From JAWLEP01 sp964553045 (GTDB lineage Bacteria; Fermentibacterota; Fermentibacteria; Fermentibacterales; JCC-6): DNA of 64,000 nt. The translations under genes were made by a program, and so were the position numbers. The stretch is taken from NCBI GenBank assembly GCA_964553045.1, contig CAZKJG010000011.1, positions 1 through 64,000 of the forward strand, written 5' to 3'. Positions within the stretch are counted from its first letter, which is position 1. Each line of letters opens with the position of its first letter. Positions 43,716 through 50,789 of this stretch are shown piece by piece. The notes beneath the pieces were generated by a model. That model was not told where the DNA came from and ran no database searches. It worked only from the letters and a program-made list of their open reading frames with translations.

Positions 43716-45698
43716 ATTAAGCGCAGGGAATTCCTGAGACTGGCCTCTCTCTCCCCCCTCGCCCTTCTGGCGCTGAGGTCGGGAGTGGGCAGGACGTCGA
43801 ACGCCGCCCGCAGGGTGATCGTGCTGGCAATCGACGGCATGGATCCGGCCCTTCTTCGGAAGTTCGCGTCGGAGGGCAGGATGCCCAACGCCGCCCGGCT
43901 GATGCGCATGGGGGGAATGAGTGCCCTGGGCACCAGCAACCCGCCGCAGAGCCCGGTAGCCTGGTCCGGGTTCATTACCGGAGCCGGGGCGAACGTGCAC
44001 GGCATATACGATTTCATACACCGCGACGCCGCGACGATGGCGCCCTTTCTCTCGACGTCGGAGGTTGTCGACTCGGGCGACTCGATCGGCATAGGCAAAT
44101 GGCGCATTCCCACGGGGGGCGCGGAAGTCCGCCTTCTTCGCAGAGGCAGGCCCTTCTGGACACACATCACAGATGACGGCATGCCGGCCTCCCTGGTTAA
44201 GCTGCCCGTCGACTTTCCCGCCCCCCGGGGACGCGCCCGCATACTGTCCGGTCTCGGCACGCCCGACCTCAGAGGAAGTCAGGGCAGCTTCACCTTCTTC
44301 ACCGACGACCCCAGGGCCCTTTCCGACGATACCGGAGGCGGTATCATCCGAGCGGTCCGCGACTACGGGAACGGACTCTACGAGTGCCGTCTGGAGGGCC
44401 CGGAGAACACCATGCTCGAGAGCGGGGGAAAGATGGAGGTCCCCCTGAACGTATGGATCGACCGCGACTCCCGGGGCGTCCGCATAGACGTCTGCGGCGA
44501 GAGCGTGGTGCTGGGCGAGGGCGAGTGGAGTCCCTGGGTGTCGATATCCTTCGACCTGATCCCCGGCATATCCAGCGTGGGCGGGATAGCGCGCTTCTTC
44601 CTCAAGGAGGCCGGCAGGTACCTCAAGCTCTACGTTAGTCCGATCAACATCGACCCCAGGAGCCCCGCGCTTCCCATCTCCAGGCCCGACCACCTCTCCG
44701 CCGACCTGGCCAGGGCCGTGGGACCGTTCTACACACAGGGCTTTCCCGAGGACACCAAGGCCCTCTCCCGGGGGGTGTTGACCGACGCGGAGTACATGCA
44801 GCAGGCGGAGATCGTCTGGGCCGAGAGGATGCGTCTCTACGAGCACTCGCTGTCGAATTTCGACGAGGGCCTCTTCTTCTTCTACTTCAGCTCCCTGGAT
44901 TTGAACGTGCACATGTTCTACCGGGCGATAGACCCCTACAGCCCCCTTCACTCCGAGGTGGACATGGCCAGCTTCGGCGGCGTGGTGGCCGACCTATACG
45001 GCAAGATAGACAGGGCCATCGGCATGGCGATGGACCGCATGGACGGCCGGACGGTGCTGCTTGCGCTCTCCGATCACGGCTTCGCTCCCTTCAGGAGGGC
45101 CTTCAACCTCAACAGCTGGCTCGCGGCGGAAGGCTACGCCACGCTGGGTGATCCCTACAGCCGTGACCAGGACATGTACGCGGCCACGGACTGGTCTTCC
45201 ACCTCGGCCTACGGCCTGGGCCTCAACGGGCTCTACATCAACCTCCGCGGCCGGGAGAAGGACGGCATTGTACCCGCCGGCGAGAAGGAGGGACTGATGC
45301 AAGACCTCGTCTCCCGCCTGGAGGCGGCCACCGATCCCGCCACCGGCCAGCGGATGGTGCGGAGGGCCTACATGACCGACAGGGTCTTCGGCCCCGACCA
45401 GCCGCCGTGGGCTCCGGACATTCTGGTGGGTTACGCGAACGGCTACCGCGCCTCCTGGGAGACTACTCTGGGCTCGTATCCCGAGGATGTGATAACCGAC
45501 AACCTCGACCCCTGGAGCGGCACCCACTGTACAAGTCCGGCCGTGGTCCCCGGGACCCTGCTCTCCAGCGTACCCATCGCCCTTCCGGACCCCGCCCTGA
45601 TGGATATGGGCTGCAGCATCTGCGGTCTGATGGGTACCTCCACCCGTCCGGCCTTCGGGCGCGACGTCTTCTCCGAAGAAGGCGGGCCGGCCTCCTGA
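43716..45698 (+). CDS. Second alkaline phosphatase-superfamily enzyme, Tat-exported (probable ATT start)
   Basis: 660 residues, paralogous to the preceding protein: AIDGMDPALL, SPVAWSGFITGAG, LSDHGFAPFR and the GTHCTSPAVVPGTL ending occur in the same order. Upstream of the first ATG (43785) the frame encodes KRREFLRLASLSPLALLAL, a twin-arginine signal with RR-x-FLR. The only plausible start that keeps it is ATT 43716, 5 nt after the strong GGGGAGGA (43703-43710). If so, translation begins at the very rare AUU codon. The stop shares TGATG with the next gene. Substrate unknown; Tat export suggests folding with metal in the cytoplasm. Confidence 0.8.
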   Translation: MKRREFLRLASLSPLALLALRSGVGRTSNAARRVIVLAIDGMDPALLRKFASEGRMPNAARLMRMGGMSALGTSNPPQSPVAWSGFITGAGANVHGIYDFIHRDAATMAPFLSTSEVVDSGDSIGIGKWRIPTGGAEVRLLRRGRPFWTHITDDGMPASLVKLPVDFPAPRGRARILSGLGTPDLRGSQGSFTFFTDDPRALSDDTGGGIIRAVRDYGNGLYECRLEGPENTMLESGGKMEVPLNVWIDRDSRGVRIDVCGESVVLGEGEWSPWVSISFDLIPGISSVGGIARFFLKEAGRYLKLYVSPINIDPRSPALPISRPDHLSADLARAVGPFYTQGFPEDTKALSRGVLTDAEYMQQAEIVWAERMRLYEHSLSNFDEGLFFFYFSSLDLNVHMFYRAIDPYSPLHSEVDMASFGGVVADLYGKIDRAIGMAMDRMDGRTVLLALSDHGFAPFRRAFNLNSWLAAEGYATLGDPYSRDQDMYAATDWSSTSAYGLGLNGLYINLRGREKDGIVPAGEKEGLMQDLVSRLEAATDPATGQRMVRRAYMTDRVFGPDQPPWAPDILVGYANGYRASWETTLGSYPEDVITDNLDPWSGTHCTSPAVVPGTLLSSVPIALPDPALMDMGCSICGLMGTSTRPAFGRDVFSEEGGPAS

Positions 45699-46513
45699 TG
45701 GATGCGGTCAGGGGAGCACTCGACCTGGTCTTCGACGCCGTGACCTGGCCGGTGGGCGGGCTGGAGCCGGTCTGGGGGCTTGTTCTGGTCTCGCTGCTTT
45801 CGGGCGTATGGATGATACTGCTGTTCAAGAGGACGTCCCCGCAGGAGTCCATTCGGAACCTGCGCAGGAAGATGGGGGCACAGGCCCTGGGCATGCTCCT
45901 CTTCCTGTCGTCACCCCTTCAGGTCTTCCGACTTGCCGGCGGTCTGCTGTGGAGCAACTTCCGCTACCTGGCAATGATCCTACTGCCCCTGGTCGTAATC
46001 GCCCTGCCCTTCGGGCTCACCTACGGCCAGCTCGAGGCCCGGTACGCCCACGACTACCTGACACCCGGCGACACGCTCACCGCCACCCTGGGCTTTTCGG
46101 CGAGCGTGCCTCGCGATGAAGACGTCATCTCATCATCCGATGAGCTGATGCCAATACCGCCACTGGTCACGGTCGACTCGCTCAGACAGGTCAGCCTCAG
46201 GCTGAGGACAGAGGGCGAAGGCCCGCGAAGCATAACCGTAGCCGGAGCCGTGCTTCCCGTGGGCCGGCGGTCGCTCCGTTCGGGCCGCATAGTCTACGGC
46301 GGCGCCGAGACCCCCTCCCTGGCGGCGCTGTTCAGGCCGGCCAACAGACTGATATCATCAGTACCCGGCGACTCGCTGAGTTCGTTTCGGGTTTTTCTTC
46401 GCGACCGCGAGTATCATCTGCTCTGGTCGGGCTGGTCCTGGTTTGCCGTTTTCCTCGTCTTCTCAACGCTCTCCGCCGTGGCTGGCGCCGTAGTTTTCAA
46501 GGTGAGGGTCTAG
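45698..46513 (+). CDS. Multi-pass membrane protein of the phosphodiesterase cluster
   Basis: 271 residues. Hydrophobic segments lie near residues 25-44 (WGLVLVSLLSGVWMILLF), 95-113 (LAMILLPLVVIALPFGLTYG) and at the C-terminus (WFAVFLVFSTLSAVAGAVVF). A charged cytoplasmic loop (FKRTSPQESIRNLRRKMG) follows the first helix, and a ~120-residue beta-rich periplasmic part precedes the last. The first half is reminiscent of the Oxa1/YidC-related DUF106 arrangement (helix, basic coiled segment, helix), but this is only an impression. It overlaps the second phosphodiesterase gene (TGATG), implying a joint function. Function unknown. Confidence 0.65.
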   Translation: MDAVRGALDLVFDAVTWPVGGLEPVWGLVLVSLLSGVWMILLFKRTSPQESIRNLRRKMGAQALGMLLFLSSPLQVFRLAGGLLWSNFRYLAMILLPLVVIALPFGLTYGQLEARYAHDYLTPGDTLTATLGFSASVPRDEDVISSSDELMPIPPLVTVDSLRQVSLRLRTEGEGPRSITVAGAVLPVGRRSLRSGRIVYGGAETPSLAALFRPANRLISSVPGDSLSSFRVFLRDREYHLLWSGWSWFAVFLVFSTLSAVAGAVVFKVRV

Positions 46514-46530
46514 ATCCAGAAGGAGGCAGC

Positions 46531-46731
46531 ATGGCCAAGAAGCTGAAGATCAGAATGGAAGCCGGGATGCTTGAGAGGATCCGCAAAGTTGCCAAGGCCG
46601 GCGGGTACTCGTCGGAGCAGGAGTTCGTGATGCACGTCCTGGAGAGGGAGCTGGAGCAGCTGGACCCCGGTGACGCCGAGTCCGAGGAGGAGATCCGCAA
46701 GAAGATGGAGGGCCTGGGCTACATCTCCTAA
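46531..46731 (+). CDS. Ribbon-helix-helix-like small protein with C-terminal EEEIRKK...LGY tag
   Basis: 66 residues behind a strong AAGGAGG ribosome-binding site. The N-terminal half (KKLKIRMEAGMLERIRKVA, GGYSSEQEFVMHVLERELE) has the strand-helix-helix pattern of CopG/Arc-type ribbon-helix-helix proteins, which usually bind DNA as dimers. The C-terminus EEEIRKKMEGLGYIS repeats, with different codons, in the unrelated protein encoded at 46849-47265. It may regulate the phosphodiesterase cluster upstream, but the tag suggests a protein contact instead or as well. It is the last gene of the plus-strand run. Confidence 0.75.
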   Translation: MAKKLKIRMEAGMLERIRKVAKAGGYSSEQEFVMHVLERELEQLDPGDAESEEEIRKKMEGLGYIS

Positions 46732-46733
46732 AA

Positions 46734-46823
46734 GGGGACGGAGGTATTTTAAATCATATATAATCTGCGGCATGTGCCCGTAACAGTGGTCCTTTATATT
46801 TGATTTAAAATACCTCCGTCCCC
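46734..46823. repeat. REP/MITE-like palindromic element
   Basis: A perfect 23-bp inverted repeat (arms 46734-46756 and 46801-46823) flanks a 44-nt, AT-rich interior. The outer end of each arm is GGGGACGGAGGTATTTT. It lies 3 nt after the stop of the ribbon-helix-helix gene, between convergent genes. Related GGGGACGGAGGT palindromes are known to me from bacterial REP sequences associated with RAYT transposases; no transposase is in the window. As RNA it would form a very stable hairpin on either strand, so it may also end both transcripts. Confidence 0.8.
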
Positions 46824-46848
46824 GCGTGTGTCCCCGCCTGTTCCCCGC

Positions 46849-47265
46849 CTACAGGTAACCGAGGTCGGAAAGCTTCTTCCTGATCTCCTCTTCCTCATCG
46901 GGATGGACGTCGTGCTCGGGCGGTGGCACCAGACCCGCCAGCTCGAGCTCGCGGATGAAGACTCTCATCATCTCCCTGCTCTTCAGCATGACCTCGGACA
47001 CCTTTCGGACCTCGACATCCCCCGGATCTACCTCCGGCATCTCCGAGCAGCCGGAGGTGATCACTATCACGTCATGCCGGGCGAGCATCGCGCAGGCGGC
47101 CGCCTTTCCGTCTGCGCTGGTGTCCTCCACGCCCATCTTCTCCAGGGCGTCCCGGTGGAGGACCTCCACCCTTCCGCCCCTTGACAGGAGCTCGCTTCCC
47201 AGGCTGTCTGCCATCGCATCGGCCTGCTGGCTGTCGGAGGCGATCCAGATGACTACGCCCCTCAT
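46849..47265 (-). CDS. Degenerate APS kinase-like protein without Walker A
   Basis: 138 residues. The pattern VVIWIASDSQQADAMADSLG, then GGRVEVLHRDAL, then MLARHDVIVITSG follows adenylylsulfate kinase (CysC: G-x-x-I-W-L-T-G-L-S-G-S-G-K-T-T, ...V-x-V-L-D-G-D, ...I-V-I-V-A). However, the P-loop GLSGSGKTT is replaced by ASDSQQADA, so ATP binding is not expected. The gene overlaps the ATP sulfurylase stop (ATGA), which strongly supports the CysC relationship. It ends with EEEEIRKKLSDLGYL, the same tag as the ribbon-helix-helix protein. A regulatory or binding role toward Sat or APS is inference. Confidence 0.65.
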   Translation of the reverse strand: MRGVVIWIASDSQQADAMADSLGSELLSRGGRVEVLHRDALEKMGVEDTSADGKAAACAMLARHDVIVITSGCSEMPEVDPGDVEVRKVSEVMLKSREMMRVFIRELELAGLVPPPEHDVHPDEEEEIRKKLSDLGYL

Positions 47266-48425
47266 CGGCTCTCCTTTCCGGACTGTGCAGCCTTCATGAG
47301 TATCTCCGCGATCTCGGGCCGGGTGAACTCGATCGGCGGAGTCTCCCCGGCCCGAAGCATCGCCCGCACCTTGCGTCCGGAAAGGAAGATGTGATCATCC
47401 CCTCCGTGGGGACATGTCTTGGCGGTGGCCATGCCCTGGCACCTGACGCAGTAGAATGCGTGCTCGAACTTCAGCGGCACCACCTCGAGCTCGTCGGCGT
47501 CCATTCCCTCGAAGATCATCTGCGCGTCGTAGGTCCCGTAGAAGTCACCGACCCCGGCATGGTCGCGGCCGACTATGAAGTGGCTGCATCCGTAGTTCTT
47601 CCTCAGCAGGGCGTGGAACACCGCCTCTCGGGGGCCGGCGTATCGCATGGCGGCCGGGAAGACGCTCATGGCCACCCTGGTCTCCGGGTAGTACTTCTCC
47701 AGAATCTCGTTGTAGCACTGCATGCGCACCTCTGCAGGGATATCGTCGGACTTTGTCTCCCCCACCAGCGGGTGCAGCAGAAGGCCGTCGACTATCTCCA
47801 GGGCGCACTTCTGGATGTACTCATGGGCCCTGTGTATGGGGTTGCGAGTCTGGAAGGCCACTACGCTCTTCCAACCCTTGGCCCTGAAGAGGACCCTAGT
47901 CTCCTTGGGCTCCAGGCGGTAGCGGTAGAAGGTCTGCTCATCCCGGCGCACTATCGCCCTTACGCCGCCGCCGATGTAGCTGCCGGAGAGGCCCCGGAGG
48001 TACTGCACTCCGGGATGCGATTCGTCTGTGGTTCCCAGACACTTCTCGGCCTCGTGATCGAGGTCGGCCCGGTATACGTCCGTAACCTCTATGTCACCCC
48101 AGACCCTGCCGTCTTCGTCTCGGAGTGCGGCGCGGTCACCGCTTTGAACGTCCGGGTCATCGGGTTTGACCGACAGGGTTACCGGCAGAGACCATATGGG
48201 CCCCGAGGAGAGGTGCATCAGATCCACCACGCCCATATAGTCATGACGGTCCATGAATCCCTCCAGAGGGCTCATGGCTCCGTTTGCGATCATCTCCAGG
48301 TCGTTGAGCTCGCGGGAGTTGACAGTCAGGGTGGGCAGCTCGGCTGCCTCCTGCACAAGGGCTTCCGCCTCATCCCCCTTGAGCTGTCTGTCTATCAGTC
48401 TGCCTCCGTGCGGGGCAACCAGCAT
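47262..48425 (-). CDS. sat: Sulfate adenylyltransferase (ATP sulfurylase)
   Basis: Activates sulfate with ATP to adenosine 5'-phosphosulfate, or runs in reverse. The 387-residue protein carries the active-site motifs FQTRNPIHRAHEYIQ, AMRYAGPREAVFHALLRKN and GRDHAGVGDFYG, and the cysteine cluster FYCVRCQGMATAKTCPHG, a zinc site seen in bacterial homodimeric Sat. It starts at ATG 48425 behind AAAGG. No aprAB, cysN, cysH or sulfate transporter gene is in the window. The partner gene downstream resembles an APS kinase but lacks its P-loop, so the fate of APS is unclear. Confidence 0.95.
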   Translation of the reverse strand: MLVAPHGGRLIDRQLKGDEAEALVQEAAELPTLTVNSRELNDLEMIANGAMSPLEGFMDRHDYMGVVDLMHLSSGPIWSLPVTLSVKPDDPDVQSGDRAALRDEDGRVWGDIEVTDVYRADLDHEAEKCLGTTDESHPGVQYLRGLSGSYIGGGVRAIVRRDEQTFYRYRLEPKETRVLFRAKGWKSVVAFQTRNPIHRAHEYIQKCALEIVDGLLLHPLVGETKSDDIPAEVRMQCYNEILEKYYPETRVAMSVFPAAMRYAGPREAVFHALLRKNYGCSHFIVGRDHAGVGDFYGTYDAQMIFEGMDADELEVVPLKFEHAFYCVRCQGMATAKTCPHGGDDHIFLSGRKVRAMLRAGETPPIEFTRPEIAEILMKAAQSGKESR

Positions 48426-48553
48426 CTGTACCAGACCTTTCGGGGTTTCTTCATGGTATCGCGGAACGTATGAAGGACCGGCGCGAAAACCGGTCAGCTA
48501 TTATACGCACCGGCGGGCGCTCGGCAAAAGGCCCTCTCGGCCGTCGTGCCGTA

Positions 48554-48706
48554 TCAGAGCAGCAGTACCTGCCGTCCTGTGAATAGCCCCCTCGACTCCG
48601 CCGCCGCCGAGAAGTGTAATGTCGGAGGCGTTGATCCGACACCGGCCTCCGCTCTGGCGATATCGGCCCTCAGGACTCGAATCCTCTTCGCTTCCGTCGC
48701 GCTCAT
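48554..48706 (-). CDS. Hypothetical 50-residue protein
   Basis: A short frame from ATG 48706 to TGA 48554, with GAGGGAAGA 4-6 nt upstream. The product, MSATEAKRIRVLRADIARAE followed by AGVGSTPPTLHFSAAAESRG and a short tail, is mixed-composition and not obviously antisense noise. It lies in the 371-nt gap between sat and the divergent ABC transporter, which otherwise shows no gene. No homology is recognised. It could equally be an unused frame. Confidence 0.4.
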   Translation of the reverse strand: MSATEAKRIRVLRADIARAEAGVGSTPPTLHFSAAAESRGLFTGRQVLLL

Positions 48707-48738
48707 GTCTCTTCCCTCGTCAAATTCTGGAGATGGTA

Positions 48739-48767
48739 TTGGACATTGGCTGAAGATTTCATAGTAA
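48739..48767 (+). promoter_or_regulatory. Candidate promoter of the second ABC transporter operon
   Basis: TTGGAC (48739-48744), a 17-nt spacer and TAGTAA (48762-48767; AGTAAT at 18-nt spacing fits better) precede ATG 48797 by about 30 nt. The region is more AT-rich than its surroundings. Match quality is moderate. Confidence 0.4.
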
Positions 48768-48796
48768 TACTCCAGCATGAAGGGAGTCGTACACGG

Positions 48797-49678
48797 ATGG
48801 AATCGGTACCCCTGGAGCTTACAGACCTGGTAAAGGACTATCCCCGCAGGTTCGGCCTGTCCAGCTTCACCGCCGTCGACGGCGTCAGCCTGCGGCTGGA
48901 AGAGGGCCAGATCCTGGGGTTCCTCGGACCCAACGGCGCCGGAAAGACGACGACGATCAAGTGCATGCTCGGCCTTCTCAAACCCAGCTCGGGATCGGTG
49001 GTCCTGTACGGCAAGCCCCCGGCATCCGCGACCGTCCGCCAAAGGCTGGGATTCGTTCCGGAGAACCCCGACTACGAAGACAGCTTCACTCCAATGGAGT
49101 TCCTTTCCATGTTCGCCCGCATGAGAGACTTGCACGACTCCCGCACGGAGATGTTGTCCCTTCTGGAGAGAGTGGGCCTCTCCGGATGGGAGGAGACCAG
49201 GATCAAGAGCTTCTCCAAGGGCATGCGGCAGAGGATGAGCCTGGCCCTGGCGCTGCAGTCGATTCCGGACCTGATAGTGATGGACGAACCTACGGGCGGC
49301 CTGGATCCACTGGCCCGGAAGGAGTTCCGCGACATCATAATGGAGGAGAACGAGCGCGGTGCCTCCATCTTCCTGTCCTCCCATCTCCTCTCCGAGGTGG
49401 AGGCGGTGTGCCATCGTGCCGTAATCCTGTCCCGGGGACGCGTGGTGCGGGAGGGGAAAATGGAGGACCTGCTGCGGACCGAGAACACCTACAGCATCAC
49501 CTGGTCCCCCGGTGGTGGCGGCGAGAAGGTCACCGAGACGGTCCCTGCAGCCGAGCTGCAGGGCAAGCTGGACGACATCCGCGACAGTGGCGCCCGGATA
49601 CTGGAAGTCGGACCCAGGAGCCTAACGCTGGAAGAGGTCTTTCTATCCGCCACCAACGGCAAGGGGGGCGGCGAATGA
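48797..49678 (+). CDS. ABC transporter ATP-binding protein (second system)
   Basis: 293 residues with Walker A GPNGAGKTTT, the Q-loop region FVPENPDYED, signature FSKGMRQRMSLALAL, Walker B LIVMDEPTGGLD and H-loop SSHLLS. It belongs to the ABC-2 exporter group (CcmA/NatA/NosF-like). The ATG at 48797 is used because the upstream frame extension lacks family similarity. The permease starts inside its last codons (ATGA), so the two are coupled. The downstream His-rich lipoprotein makes a metal- or redox-related role worth considering. Confidence 0.93.
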   Translation: MESVPLELTDLVKDYPRRFGLSSFTAVDGVSLRLEEGQILGFLGPNGAGKTTTIKCMLGLLKPSSGSVVLYGKPPASATVRQRLGFVPENPDYEDSFTPMEFLSMFARMRDLHDSRTEMLSLLERVGLSGWEETRIKSFSKGMRQRMSLALALQSIPDLIVMDEPTGGLDPLARKEFRDIIMEENERGASIFLSSHLLSEVEAVCHRAVILSRGRVVREGKMEDLLRTENTYSITWSPGGGGEKVTETVPAAELQGKLDDIRDSGARILEVGPRSLTLEEVFLSATNGKGGGE

Positions 49679-50430
49679 GGGCCGTATGGACCTTCGCCCT
49701 GATGACGATGCGCAGCCTCCTGCGGCGCAGGACGATCTGGGGAATAGTGCTGGTCATCGTCCTGGCCCTGCTGGGAATCGGCCAGGTTCCTTCCTTCGAC
49801 GTGTCCGGCCAAAGCCGCTTCATAATCGAGTTCGGCCTGTTCGGCCTGGAGATGGGGGCGCTGCTGCTGGCCATCGGGCTGGCCTCCAACATATACCCCC
49901 GCGACCGGGAGAGCAGGACCATACAGCCCCTTCTCGCCGTCCCCCTTTCCCGTGCGCGCTACCTTCTCGGCCGGTTCCTGGGGGCCGCCATCGTCTGCGG
50001 AGCGGCGATGCTGGTAGGCTGCCTGGGTCTGATGCTGATTCTGACCCTCAACGGTTTTGCAGTGCCAGCTTCCCTACTTCCCGCCACCCTTCTCCTCCTG
50101 GTGGAGGGCTGGTTCCTCCTGGCGGTTGTCTTCTTCTTCAGCTTCTGGACGTCGCCTCCGCTCAACGCACCTCTGACGGTGATGATCTTCATCCTCTCCC
50201 AGATGAGCGTGAGGGAGTTCGTGGGCCTGTTGCCCGGCGCCCCCGGCCTGATGAGAACGCTGAGGCTCCTCCTGCCCCACATGGACGTGTTCCACATCAA
50301 GGATCCCATAGCCCATGGTGTGGACGTACCGCTGGTCTATTTCCTGCTCGCGGCTCTCTACGGCATAGCGTACTCGGTCTTCATGCTCTCCGTGGCCCTG
50401 GCCGTCTTCCGGGAGCGTGACCTGAAATGA
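49675..50430 (+). CDS. ABC-2 type permease (second system)
   Basis: 251 residues with about six membrane helices (for example IVLVIVLALLGIG, GALLLAIGLASNIY, LLLLVEGWFLLAVVFFFSF). NIYPRDRESRTIQPLLAVPLSR is the conserved segment of NosY/ABC-2 permeases. ATG 49675 overlaps the ATPase stop, and the gene's own stop overlaps the next start (ATGA). Together with the ATPase it forms an exporter of unknown substrate; NosY-like membrane proteins belong to copper-related systems in other bacteria, which is only a suggestive parallel. Confidence 0.88.
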   Translation: MRAVWTFALMTMRSLLRRRTIWGIVLVIVLALLGIGQVPSFDVSGQSRFIIEFGLFGLEMGALLLAIGLASNIYPRDRESRTIQPLLAVPLSRARYLLGRFLGAAIVCGAAMLVGCLGLMLILTLNGFAVPASLLPATLLLLVEGWFLLAVVFFFSFWTSPPLNAPLTVMIFILSQMSVREFVGLLPGAPGLMRTLRLLLPHMDVFHIKDPIAHGVDVPLVYFLLAALYGIAYSVFMLSVALAVFRERDLK

Positions 50431-50789
50431 GGGGACTCTACGCTATTCTCGCCCTGGTGCTGATGGCCGGGGGCTGCGGCGGGAAGGTCGACTACGATAT
50501 CTCCGAGGCGGCCCCCGAGGAGCACCTCGACGGGGAGGGCGAAGATCATCACCACGGGGAACATGACCATGCCGAAGATGAAGTGGGGCGGGACATCTCC
50601 GGCGCCGTGGACAACAGGCACCACCATGAGCCGGGGGTGCGCAACCACGGCACGCAGTGGTTCTTCAACCAGCCCTGGGCCGCAACCTTCATCTGGGGCA
50701 AGATGCTCAGGGACGCCGTCATACTCCTGGCCCTGGCGGCCGGGGTGTTTCTCGTCTCCCGGCTTTTCCGGCGCAGATGGCAACGCTAG
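50427..50789 (+). CDS. His-rich lipoprotein with C-terminal membrane helix
   Basis: 120 residues. The signal peptide ends in the lipobox LMAGGC. The mature N-terminus is acidic and His-rich (EDHHHGEHDHAED, later NRHHHEPG), a pattern that commonly binds Zn, Ni or Cu. A C-terminal membrane helix (VILLALAAGVFLVSRLF) with a basic end follows. The gene is coupled to the permease by ATGA and overlaps the next gene by 13 nt, so it is part of the exporter unit. Metal sensing or delivery is inference from composition and context. Confidence 0.7.
   Translation: MRGLYAILALVLMAGGCGGKVDYDISEAAPEEHLDGEGEDHHHGEHDHAEDEVGRDISGAVDNRHHHEPGVRNHGTQWFFNQPWAATFIWGKMLRDAVILLALAAGVFLVSRLFRRRWQR

Noticed and set aside
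44378..44638. Short overlapping frames inside the phosphodiesterase genes
   Set aside because: They are out-of-frame shadows of conserved coding sequence with no ribosome-binding site.
48554..49414. A 286-codon minus-strand frame over the second ABC ATPase gene
   Set aside because: Most of it is antisense to Walker-motif coding sequence; only its last 50 codons, from ATG 48706, lie outside and carry a ribosome-binding site.
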